Part shown: in pieces, positions 7,759 through 14,410 of the stretch
Position numbering within the stretch: the stretch's first letter is position 1
Layout of the letters: the number at the start of each line of letters is the position of its first letter
Assembly (NCBI GenBank): GCA_934702165.1
Contig: CAKUYG010000021.1
Coordinates: 1 to 18,412, forward strand
Length of the DNA: 18,412 nt
DNA from: an uncultured Bacteroidales bacterium
GTDB taxonomy: Bacteria; Bacteroidota; Bacteroidia; Bacteroidales; UBA932
Reading direction: 5' to 3'
The notes under the pieces: model-generated
Databases searched by the model: none
What the model saw: the letters and a program-made list of their open reading frames with translations, nothing else
Told to the model about the DNA's origin: nothing
Program-made: the position numbers and the translations under genes

Positions 7759-8172
7759 ATGGGAAAGCGTAAAAGACTTATGGCCGAGCGCCTCAAGGAG
7801 GCGAAGAAGGTTACGTCAGTTGCCAAACTGAATGATGTCCCTTCATCTCCGCGCAAGATGCGCCTTGTCGCAGATACTGTACGTGGGGTTGAGGTCAACC
7901 ACGCTCTCGATCTTCTGAAATTCTCGAAGAGAGAGGCGTCTGTCCGTCTCGAAAAACTTCTCCGCAGCGCCATCGCCAACTGGGAAGCGAAGAATCCGGA
8001 CAAGAGCAAGGAGCTCGACAACGGCAATGTGTATGTCAAGACCATCATGGTCGATGGCGGCCGTATGCTGAAGCGTATCCGTCCGTGCCCTCAGGGCCGT
8101 GCGGGCCGCATCCGCAAGCGTTCCAACCACGTCACCGTCATCCTTGATGTAAAACAACCAGTGGAGGAATAA
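7759..8172 (+). CDS. rplV: 50S ribosomal protein L22
   Basis: L22 binds all domains of 23S rRNA and its hairpin lines the exit tunnel at the constriction opposite L4. The 137 residues exceed the roughly 110 of E. coli, mainly through a basic N-terminal extension ([17 protein letters not shown]), a length that I recall as usual for Bacteroidota. The core is recognisable by [17 protein letters not shown], the [12 protein letters not shown] helix, and the tunnel hairpin with [20 protein letters not shown] followed by [12 protein letters not shown]. The macrolide-resistance region is intact. It follows rpsS by 8 bases and precedes rpsC by 4 bases in the normal order. The start at 7759 gives the full basic extension; an internal ATG at codon 8 is a less likely start. 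Confidence 0.98.
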   Translation: MGKRKRLMAERLKEAKKVTSVAKLNDVPSSPRKMRLVADTVRGVEVNHALDLLKFSKREASVRLEKLLRSAIANWEAKNPDKSKELDNGNVYVKTIMVDGGRMLKRIRPCPQGRAGRIRKRSNHVTVILDVKQPVEE

Positions 8173-8176
8173 GAAT

Positions 8177-8932
8177 ATGGGACAGAAAACAAATCCTATC
8201 AGCAACAGAATCGGTATCACCCGTGGTTGGGACTCTAACTGGTGTGGTGGTAACTACGCGGAGAAGATCGCAGAGGACTACGAGATCCGCAAGTATCTCA
8301 GCAAGCGTCTTGCCAAGGCAAGCCTCAGCAGGATCATCATCGAGAGGACTCTCAAGCTCATCACTGTCACCATCTATGCTGCAAGGCCGGGCTTCATCAT
8401 CGGCAAGGGCGGCACCGAAGTTGACAAACTCAAGGAGGAGCTCAAGAAGGTCACCAACAAAGATGTCCAGATCAACATTTTCGAGGTGAAGCGTCCTGAG
8501 GTTGATGCCAATATTGTAGCCGACAGCATCGCCCGTCAGATTGAAGGCCGTGTGTCATATCGCCGTGCCATCAAGATGGCTGTAGCCAACACCATGAGAG
8601 TCGGCGCAGAGGGCATCAAGGTTCAGATCAGCGGCCGTGTCGGCGGCGCCGAAATGGCACGCAACGAGATGTTCAAAGAAGGCCGTACGCCTCTCCACAC
8701 ATTCCGTGCAGACATCGACTACGCACTTGCCGTGGCTCATACCAAGGTCGGTGCTCTCGGTATCAAGGTTTGGATCTGCAATGGCGAGCGCTATGGCAAG
8801 CAGGATCTCACTCCTGCAGCCCTTTCGGCAGCCAACGCCCAGGCCGCAGGCCAGAACCGCGGAGGACGTGACCGTGATCGTCGTGGACGCCGTGACGACC
8901 GTCGCCCGCGTCGTGACAACAACCAGAAGTAA
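8177..8932 (+). CDS. rpsC: 30S ribosomal protein S3
   Basis: S3 lies at the mRNA entry channel of the 30S head and contributes to mRNA unwinding. The 251 residues contain the N-terminal helices ([20 protein letters not shown]), the KH type 2 domain with GFIIGKGG at 72-79, and the C-terminal domain with [13 protein letters not shown] and [12 protein letters not shown]. From about residue 219 a low-complexity tail rich in Arg, Asp, Asn and Gly follows (including [20 protein letters not shown]), not part of the core fold; disordered tails on S3 occur in other Bacteroidota, with varied sequence. It is the last gene of this operon: instead of rplP (L16), the usual next gene, a 67-base gap with a strong hairpin leads into an unrelated lipoprotein gene. 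Confidence 0.98.
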   Translation: MGQKTNPISNRIGITRGWDSNWCGGNYAEKIAEDYEIRKYLSKRLAKASLSRIIIERTLKLITVTIYAARPGFIIGKGGTEVDKLKEELKKVTNKDVQINIFEVKRPEVDANIVADSIARQIEGRVSYRRAIKMAVANTMRVGAEGIKVQISGRVGGAEMARNEMFKEGRTPLHTFRADIDYALAVAHTKVGALGIKVWICNGERYGKQDLTPAALSAANAQAAGQNRGGRDRDRRGRRDDRRPRRDNNQK

Positions 8933-8959
8933 TTTTTAAATAAAATTACTATATTTACG

Positions 8960-8982
8960 GCCGGTTCGCATTGCGGACCGGC
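8960..8982 (+). terminator. Hairpin after rpsC, probable terminator or attenuator
   Basis: GCCGGTTCGC (8960-8969) pairs with GCGGACCGGC (8973-8982) around an ATT loop, ten pairs including one G-T wobble. It is followed by TTTAAAATTT rather than a solid T-run, so termination may be only partial, with read-through into the thioredoxin-fold lipoprotein gene. TATATTTA (8950-8957), one base off the -7 consensus, lies just upstream, but no -33 element is seen at the right distance. Confidence 0.6.
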
Positions 8983-8999
8983 TTTAAAATTTAACAGAG

Positions 9000-9839
9000 A
9001 TGAAAAAAGTAATGTTTGCCGCAGCTGTTCTGCTGATTGCCGCAGTCGGCTGCAAGAGTGTTTCCGAGGAGCAGAAACTCGCCGACTACAAGGCCGGCAA
9101 CGAGAAGTTCATGGAGGAGTACAGGGCTTCTTCAGAGAAGATTCAGGCCGATTCCGCTCTGACCGGAGACCAGAAGGATTCAGCCCTTGAAAAACTCTAC
9201 AATGAGTCTGTAGACAAGTATGTCAGCGAGAGGTTCGACATCCTCAAAAAGGACCCTTCCGGACAGCTGGCTGTGGCTGTTGTGTCAGATATATGGAACA
9301 TGATCGAGGAGCCTCAGCAGGAGGAAGCTCTCGGCCTGCTCAAAGGTGCAGCAGCACAGGATTCCATCATCCTCAAGTACAAGTCAGTGATGGACGCCAA
9401 GAAAAATACTGCCGCGGGCAATAAGTTCACGGATTTCACCGTGACCCAGGATCCTGAGGACCCTGAGAAGAGCACCGTCAAGTTCTCCGACTATGTAGGG
9501 AAGGGCAAGTATGTCCTCGTTGATTTCTGGGCAAGCTGGTGCGGTCCATGCAAGCGTGAGATTCCTAATATCGCCGCCGTGTACAACAAGTATCATGGTG
9601 ATGACTTCGATGTCTTGAGCGTTGCTGTATGGGACGATCCGGCTGACACCAAGGCCGCAGCTGCGGAGCACGGGGTCGTATGGAGCCAGATCATCAATGC
9701 GCAGAGGATTCCTACCGAAATTTATGGAATCCAGGGCATTCCGCACATCATGCTCGTAGGCCCTGACGGAACCATCATCAAGCGTGACCTCAGAGGCGCG
9801 GACATCGAGAAGGCCGTAGCTGAAGCGCTTGGACGTTAA
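9000..9839 (+). CDS. Thioredoxin-fold lipoprotein (TlpA/ResA-like disulfide reductase)
   Basis: The protein has 279 residues. It starts with a lipoprotein signal peptide (MKKVMFAAAVLLIAAVGC, lipid-bearing Cys18), so it should be anchored in the envelope facing the periplasm. Residues 20-140 are a charged helical domain like those in many Bacteroidota TlpA-family proteins. A thioredoxin-like domain follows from about 143, with WASWCGPCK (catalytic Cys181 and Cys184) and the cis-proline loop GIPHIMLVGPDG (Pro248). It probably reduces or rearranges disulfides of exported proteins; partners are unknown. The gene lies behind the rpsC hairpin, and its end overlaps the uvrC reading frame by 11 bases. 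AACAGAG before the ATG is not a clear ribosome binding site. AhpC/TSA-type peroxidase is the main alternative label, but the CGPC motif favours a TlpA-like reductase. Confidence 0.9.
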   Translation: MKKVMFAAAVLLIAAVGCKSVSEEQKLADYKAGNEKFMEEYRASSEKIQADSALTGDQKDSALEKLYNESVDKYVSERFDILKKDPSGQLAVAVVSDIWNMIEEPQQEEALGLLKGAAAQDSIILKYKSVMDAKKNTAAGNKFTDFTVTQDPEDPEKSTVKFSDYVGKGKYVLVDFWASWCGPCKREIPNIAAVYNKYHGDDFDVLSVAVWDDPADTKAAAAEHGVVWSQIINAQRIPTEIYGIQGIPHIMLVGPDGTIIKRDLRGADIEKAVAEALGR

Positions 9840-11637
9840 GGGAAAAATAAGCCTTTTACCACATTCCCCCGGGGTGTACAGATACTACAACTCCGAGGGA
9901 ACTGTGATTTATGTAGGTAAGGCAAAGGACCTCAACAAAAGGGTCGCGCAGTACTTTGTCAGCCCGGACCGGCTCACGCTGAAGACGAGGGTTCTCGTCT
10001 CCAAGATAGCCGATGTCCAGTATTCCGTTGTTGATTCCGAGGCGGATGCGCTTCTTCTTGAGAACAATCTCATAAAGCAGTACAAGCCCAAGTACAACAT
10101 TCTCCTTAAAGATTCCAAAACTTATCCGTGGATCTGTGTGACGGACGAGGAATTCCCCAGGGTTTATCTCACCAGAAGGCTTGTCCGCAACGGGAGCCGG
10201 TATTTTGGTCCGTACAGTTCTGTGATGCACGCACGTACCCTCCTGGATTTCTTCGAGTCCAGTTATCCGCTGCGCTCATGCCGGCTGGTGATAACTTCCG
10301 ATGCCGTGCTGCGTCACAAGTTCCGTCCCTGCCTGGATTACCATATTCATCGCTGCCGGGGCTGCTGCATAGGGGCCATATCCAAGGAGGAGTATGGCGG
10401 GTATATCAGTGAAATCGTGCGTCTGCTCAGCGGCGGGGTAAGCGATATTATCAAAGACTACAAGGAGAAGATGCTGCGTGCTTCCGATGATCTGGACTTT
10501 GAATCCGCGGCTCTGTACAAGCAGAAGATCGATGCCCTTCAGAGCCACTACTCCAAGTCCATCATCACGGCTGCGGGCGACAGGGATGTGGACGTCTTTT
10601 CTCTCGTATTTGACGGGCTTGAAGCGTTCGGCAATTTCCTCCGCATCAAGGGCGGGGCGATTGTCCAGTCCCTCAATCTGGGTTTCAAACTCAACATTGA
10701 AGAGGATCGTGCTTCCGTGCTCAGTTCATTCATCGCCGAGATAGAATCCAAGTTCGGGGCCTTGAGCAAAGAGGTGCTGGTGCCTTTTCTCCCGGATGTT
10801 GACATAGACGGGGTCACATTCAGGATTCCGGTCCGCGGGGACAAGCTCGCCCTTCTTGAACTCAGTGACAAGAACTCCCGCGAGTTCCGTTTCAATTCTC
10901 TGAAACAGCGCGAACATACCAATCCGGACGAGTTCCGTGCCGCAGTCCTGGAGGAACTCCGCAAAGCTATAGGCATGTCAGTACTTCCGGAGCATATAGA
11001 GTGCTTCGACAACTCTAATATCCAGGGTACGAATCCTGTCGCTTCCTGTGTCGTCTTCAGGGGAGGGGAGCCTTCAAAAAAGGACTACAGAAAGTTCAAG
11101 ATCAAGACCGTGGTGGGAGCCAATGACTATGCTTCCATGAAAGAAGTGGTCAACCGGAGGTACTCCAGGCTTTGTGCGGAGGCGCCGGACGACCTGCCGC
11201 AGCTTGTCGTGATCGACGGAGGCAAGGGGCAGCTGGACTTCGCATACCAGGCCATCTGTGAGCTTGGGCTTGAGAAAAAGCTCACAGTCATAGGTTTGGC
11301 CAAACGGCTTGAGGAAGTGATCCGCGTGGGGGATCCTTACCCTCTTTTCCTGGACAGAAATTCTCAGGCCCTCAAGTTGTTGCAGCGCATCCGAGATGAG
11401 GCGCACCGCTTTGGCATCACCTTCCACCGCTCTTTGCGGAGCAAGGCGGCGCTTTCCTCGGCCTTGAGAGAAATCAAGGGTGTCGGAGAACAGACGGAGC
11501 AGCGACTTCTCATGCACTTCGGGAGCGTGTCCAGAATTGCGGCCGCCCCTACAGAAGACATCGCCGCACTTGTGGGGCCGTCATTGGCGGAAAAAATCAA
11601 AGAACAACTGAACAACCAGACAGAAGACAATGGCTAA
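9829..11637 (+). CDS. uvrC: Excinuclease ABC subunit C
   Basis: UvrC makes both incisions around a DNA lesion in nucleotide excision repair with UvrA and UvrB. The 602 residues show an N-terminal GIY-YIG nuclease (GVY at 15-17, YVGKAKDLNKR at 28-38, Glu71), a cysteine cluster at 151, 168, 176 and 180 (plus Cys179) as in the iron-sulfur site of UvrC, a UVR domain for UvrB contact at about 205-240, an RNase H-like second nuclease (ECFDNSNIQGTNPVAS from 391; LVVIDGGKGQLDFA from 459), and a C-terminal tandem helix-hairpin-helix (IKGVGEQTEQRLL from 549). There is no ATG near the conserved N-terminus: the best start is TTG at 9829, inside the end of the lipoprotein gene, because an in-frame stop lies at 9817. 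It overlaps the transporter gene by 8 bases. Confidence 0.96.
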   Translation: MDVKGKISLLPHSPGVYRYYNSEGTVIYVGKAKDLNKRVAQYFVSPDRLTLKTRVLVSKIADVQYSVVDSEADALLLENNLIKQYKPKYNILLKDSKTYPWICVTDEEFPRVYLTRRLVRNGSRYFGPYSSVMHARTLLDFFESSYPLRSCRLVITSDAVLRHKFRPCLDYHIHRCRGCCIGAISKEEYGGYISEIVRLLSGGVSDIIKDYKEKMLRASDDLDFESAALYKQKIDALQSHYSKSIITAAGDRDVDVFSLVFDGLEAFGNFLRIKGGAIVQSLNLGFKLNIEEDRASVLSSFIAEIESKFGALSKEVLVPFLPDVDIDGVTFRIPVRGDKLALLELSDKNSREFRFNSLKQREHTNPDEFRAAVLEELRKAIGMSVLPEHIECFDNSNIQGTNPVASCVVFRGGEPSKKDYRKFKIKTVVGANDYASMKEVVNRRYSRLCAEAPDDLPQLVVIDGGKGQLDFAYQAICELGLEKKLTVIGLAKRLEEVIRVGDPYPLFLDRNSQALKLLQRIRDEAHRFGITFHRSLRSKAALSSALREIKGVGEQTEQRLLMHFGSVSRIAAAPTEDIAALVGPSLAEKIKEQLNNQTEDNG

Positions 11638-12391
11638 AGCAGATTTCAACAAGTGGTTCAACGCTTTCATCCTCATCGGGATGACCCTCGTAATGGTCGT
11701 GGCCACATTTTTCAAACTCCGCGATGCCCAGTCGGGTCAGGCTATGCTCATCGTGGCTGCATTCGGCTCCCTTATGGGGGTGCTGAGCACGGTGTGCTCG
11801 GCCAATGCCAAGATCCTTACTTTCCTGTTCGGGCTCTTCGATGTCGCCATTTATGGTGTCATGTGCTTTGCAGGCGGAAAATATGGCAACGCAGCATTGC
11901 ACATCCTCTATTTCCTCCCGATGCAGTTCGTCGGTTTCTTCCAGTGGAGGCGCCGCGGCGCTTCGTCCGGCGCGGCATTGCATGCGCGTAGGCTTACTGC
12001 GCGACAGTGGACTGTATATGGGGCTGTTTTTCTTGTAGGGCTTGTAGTGTCCTATATTGTGCTGCTGCGTATCGGTTCGAGCCAGTCACAGGATATCGTG
12101 AAAGTCACTATCCTGATGGATGCGCTCTCCATGATGTGCAATATACTCGGGCAGATGCTGATGTCCATGGCGTATATGGAGCAGTGGTTCTTCTGGATCG
12201 GGGTCAACATCGCCTCCGTCGTGATGTGGAGCACTACTCTTTCGCATTCTTCGGATTCATACGCCCTCATATATCTTATAAAGTACAGTTTCTATCTTCT
12301 CAATTCTCTCAACGGGCTCCGTATATGGTTGGCTCTGAGCCGGCCGCAGGCGGCTCCAGAGGCCGTTAAGAGGCCGGATTTGGAGAAATGA
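11630..12391 (+). CDS. pnuC: PnuC-family nicotinamide mononucleotide/vitamin transporter
   Basis: This is a 253-residue membrane protein with about seven hydrophobic segments (around 12-28, 38-55, 62-80, 86-104, 128-146, 160-182 and 186-204, with a further hydrophobic stretch at 211-236). The PnuC-family features are the aromatic motif FFQWRRR at 103-109 just after a membrane helix and the EQWFFWIGVNIASV segment at 184-197. PnuC proteins carry uncharged vitamin precursors by facilitated diffusion, trapped inside by phosphorylation; family members prefer nicotinamide riboside, riboflavin or thiamine. No kinase gene (NadR, thiamine kinase) and no TPP or NAD riboswitch is adjacent, so the substrate stays open. 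Its ATG overlaps the end of uvrC by 8 bases. An Ala/Pro/Lys-rich hydrophilic tail follows the last helix, and the acpP promoter's -33 element lies within its last codons. Confidence 0.85.
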   Translation: MAKADFNKWFNAFILIGMTLVMVVATFFKLRDAQSGQAMLIVAAFGSLMGVLSTVCSANAKILTFLFGLFDVAIYGVMCFAGGKYGNAALHILYFLPMQFVGFFQWRRRGASSGAALHARRLTARQWTVYGAVFLVGLVVSYIVLLRIGSSQSQDIVKVTILMDALSMMCNILGQMLMSMAYMEQWFFWIGVNIASVVMWSTTLSHSSDSYALIYLIKYSFYLLNSLNGLRIWLALSRPQAAPEAVKRPDLEK

Positions 12392-12410
12392 AAAAAAATG
12401 ATTTACTTTG
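12379..12410 (+). promoter_or_regulatory. Predicted promoter of acpP
   Basis: TTTGG (12379-12383) in the last codons of pnuC and TTACTTTG (12403-12410) are spaced by 20 bases as in Bacteroidota promoters. The -7 box differs from TAnnTTTG at one position. A 6-bp palindrome CAAGCCTTTTGGCTTG (12411-12426) follows at once; it could be a hairpin at the transcript 5' end or a weak terminator for pnuC, though no T-run follows it. Confidence 0.6.
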
Positions 12411-12461
12411 CAAGCCTTTTGGCTTGTTAGGATGTACTAATAAAACTTAATATCTAACGTT

Positions 12462-12713
12462 ATGGATTATCCAGAAATTGTAGAGAAGGTCAAGGCAATA
12501 ATTGTCGACAAACTTGGCGTTGAGCCTTCAGAGGTCACTGAGACCGCTAATTTTACAAATGATCTCGGTGCTGACTCTCTTGACACCGTAGAGCTTCTCA
12601 TGGAGTTCGAGAAAGTGTTCGGCATCAAGATTCCTGATGAGGAAACAAGCACAATTGCAACCGTAAAGGATGCATGCGACAAAGTTGCAGAGAAGCTCAA
12701 TGTGAGCAAGTAG
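12462..12713 (+). CDS. acpP: Acyl carrier protein
   Basis: This is the small acidic carrier that holds growing fatty acyl chains on a phosphopantetheine arm during type II fatty acid synthesis and lipid A building. The 83 residues show the four-helix ACP pattern and the attachment motif [14 protein letters not shown], with the modified serine at position 39, followed by FGIKIPDEE. Length is slightly above the usual 77-80. In Bacteroides, as I recall, acpP is followed by fabF and rnc; here the next element is a terminator and then convergent genes, so acpP is a single-gene transcript with its own promoter. A 36-base AT-rich leader stretch separates the palindrome after the promoter from the ATG, with no Shine-Dalgarno sequence. 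Being the only ACP seen here, it is probably the housekeeping copy, but that needs the genome. Confidence 0.97.
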   Translation: MDYPEIVEKVKAIIVDKLGVEPSEVTETANFTNDLGADSLDTVELLMEFEKVFGIKIPDEETSTIATVKDACDKVAEKLNVSK

Positions 12714-12734
12714 TCTCTGTCTACGTATTTCAAA

Positions 12735-12763
12735 AAAAGGGTGGCCCTATGAGCCGCCCTTTT
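12735..12763. terminator. Bidirectional Rho-independent terminator between acpP and the DUF4270 gene
   Basis: AAAAGGGTGGC (12735-12745) pairs with GCCGCCCTTTT (12753-12763), with one wobble pair and a seven-base loop. Downstream of acpP the T-tract is TTTTGTTGT. Read on the minus strand, the GC-rich hairpin is followed by seven T (12738-12732), so it is the stronger terminator for the DUF4270 gene. It lies between the two convergent stop codons. Confidence 0.9.
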
Positions 12764-12786
12764 GTTGTATTGTATCTTTCTGTACC

Positions 12787-14409
12787 TTATTCCTCCGGAA
12801 TGGCAAAGGTCAGCTCCAGATGTGGAACACGTCCGTCCTCTGCCTTCGGCCCGTTGAGCCTGGCGCGGTAGAACCGGTCCTTGTCCAGTTGTGTGGAAAT
12901 GCTTGTGCTGGTTGTGGACTGGCTGGCGTATGCTGCCATCATGGCGTAGTTGTAGTAGTTCGAATAATAGTTGGAGTATCCTCCGTAACTGCCGTAACCA
13001 CCATACATGTCGTTGTAGTAGCTCTGGTATGCAAGATACTGGTACATTTCGCTCATGTCTGACGAGCCGGATGTGGTGGTCGTGATCACCTCGTTGGCCA
13101 TGATCAGGAGCCAGATGTCATAGAAACCCTTTTGCAGACGCTCGGTTTTCTTGTTTGAGGCATTGCTCTCGTCTATCTTGATCAGCTCCTGAACGTGGAA
13201 TGTTATGTCCGGGGCATATTCCAGAAGTGAGCGGTTGATGTCCCCCTGGTCTTCATATTCGGAACCGGAGTCTGTCAGTCCCATGAAACGGGTTATTTCG
13301 TCTTCCGTAATCCTGCAGGTAGGGGAGAGGATATCCGGCCATTTGTCGAGCTCTTCCGCGTCCGAAGGCATTGAAAACGGGAAAATGAGGGATGCCTTGT
13401 TGATTACGGCCGTCTTTGGGTCGCCCCCTTTGGAGGCTATCGCCTCTTCGGCAATCTTCTTCAGCTCTTTGGCGGAAATCACCGGCTTCAGTCCGCCGCC
13501 ACCTTCTACCTTGATGTCGCTTTCTGCATATCCGACGCTGCTTCCGGTCTCCTGGGAGGAGAGGTTGAGCGCGTACTGAGGGAAACTGCCTGTGGATGAA
13601 GCTGAGAAGAGGGAATCCAGGTCATAGAACTTGTCCGCACCGTAGTAGAAGAGGAATGAACTGTCCCTGCGTTCGCCGTCATACTCGGCTGAGAAGGAGA
13701 GTTTGGCGTAATTGCCCTGGATATAGCCGTATGAACTGTTGTAGTCCAGCTGCAACTTGAACATGTCGATCCTTCCGCCTTCTCCGGAAGGGGTGTCTGT
13801 CTCTATCATGATGCCCGGGAACTTCTTGAGGTAAGTGTCGATATCCTCAAGATCCTCGCTGGTGATGCCCAGGTATTTCTTGCCGAATTCCTCGCTGAAG
13901 TTGAAAGAGAGGGAATCGCTGCCGTCGAAGACCGGCGTCCCTTTGGTTATGCTTTCCCCCAGGTGTGGAAACGGTTTGTTGCAGTCGAAGTCCTTTTTGT
14001 AGTCCATCGGCCTTGCAAGCTCGTATACCTTGATGTTCTGGAGTATGTTCTTCTGTGCGGGATCGCCCGCGGAGACTGTGTCGAGACTTGCCGAGAAGTG
14101 GAAACTCTTGAACTGCGGGTCTTTGCCGAAGTCCATCTCGCTGGCGAGCGGAATCAGCGCCACTGCGCTCTTTCTGGTGCTCAGCCCGTATTCTTTGTCC
14201 CTGACAGCGCCAATCGTGATTCTCGAACTGCTCAATCCCGAGAGGCTGTCAGCCATCCTCACATAGACTTGAGGGACCGGCATGTCCACGGTGTAGAACT
14301 TGTACAACTGCCCGGCCGGGACAAGATCCCCTCCGAGTTTGTCGCTGCTGTCTATGCAGGATGCGAGGCAGACGAGTGACGCCAGCCCTGCAAGAATGCG
14401 TGTCTTCAT
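12787..14409 (-). CDS. DUF4270 family lipoprotein
   Basis: This is a 540-residue predicted lipoprotein: signal MKTRILAGLASLVCLASC with a LASC lipobox and lipidated Cys18, so envelope-anchored. The body resembles DUF4270, a Bacteroidota family of unknown function, seen in segments such as DSSDKLGGDLVPAGQLYKF just after the signal and the repeated beta-rich stretches with Ser/Asp. Near residues 454-493 is a Tyr/Gly/Asn-rich low-complexity stretch (for example NDMYGGYGSYGGYSNYYSN), followed by a C-terminal region ending PHLELTFAIPEE. I chose the ATG at 14409, which gives a standard signal peptide and starts one base after the preceding gene's stop; an in-frame ATG at 14424 would add five residues and overlap that stop. 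It follows the GT5-like gene, a pairing I recall from Bacteroides genomes. No enzyme motif is visible. Confidence 0.85.
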   Translation of the reverse strand: MKTRILAGLASLVCLASCIDSSDKLGGDLVPAGQLYKFYTVDMPVPQVYVRMADSLSGLSSSRITIGAVRDKEYGLSTRKSAVALIPLASEMDFGKDPQFKSFHFSASLDTVSAGDPAQKNILQNIKVYELARPMDYKKDFDCNKPFPHLGESITKGTPVFDGSDSLSFNFSEEFGKKYLGITSEDLEDIDTYLKKFPGIMIETDTPSGEGGRIDMFKLQLDYNSSYGYIQGNYAKLSFSAEYDGERRDSSFLFYYGADKFYDLDSLFSASSTGSFPQYALNLSSQETGSSVGYAESDIKVEGGGGLKPVISAKELKKIAEEAIASKGGDPKTAVINKASLIFPFSMPSDAEELDKWPDILSPTCRITEDEITRFMGLTDSGSEYEDQGDINRSLLEYAPDITFHVQELIKIDESNASNKKTERLQKGFYDIWLLIMANEVITTTTSGSSDMSEMYQYLAYQSYYNDMYGGYGSYGGYSNYYSNYYNYAMMAAYASQSTTSTSISTQLDKDRFYRARLNGPKAEDGRVPHLELTFAIPEE

Positions 14410-14410
14410 C

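Noticed and set aside
12411..12426. Palindrome CAAGCCTTTTGGCTTG as a terminator of the uvrC-pnuC operon.
   Set aside because: No T-run follows it and it directly follows a promoter-like -7 box, so I list it only as part of the acpP promoter region.
11630..12461. TPP or NAD riboswitch linked to the PnuC-type transporter.
   Set aside because: The transporter ATG lies inside uvrC with no untranslated leader, and the gap after it is 70 bases with no TPP or NAD aptamer motifs that I can see.
12929..13048. DNA tandem repeat or CRISPR-like array within the Tyr/Gly-rich region.
   Set aside because: The codons vary and there are no regular repeat-spacer units; the repetition is only at protein level.
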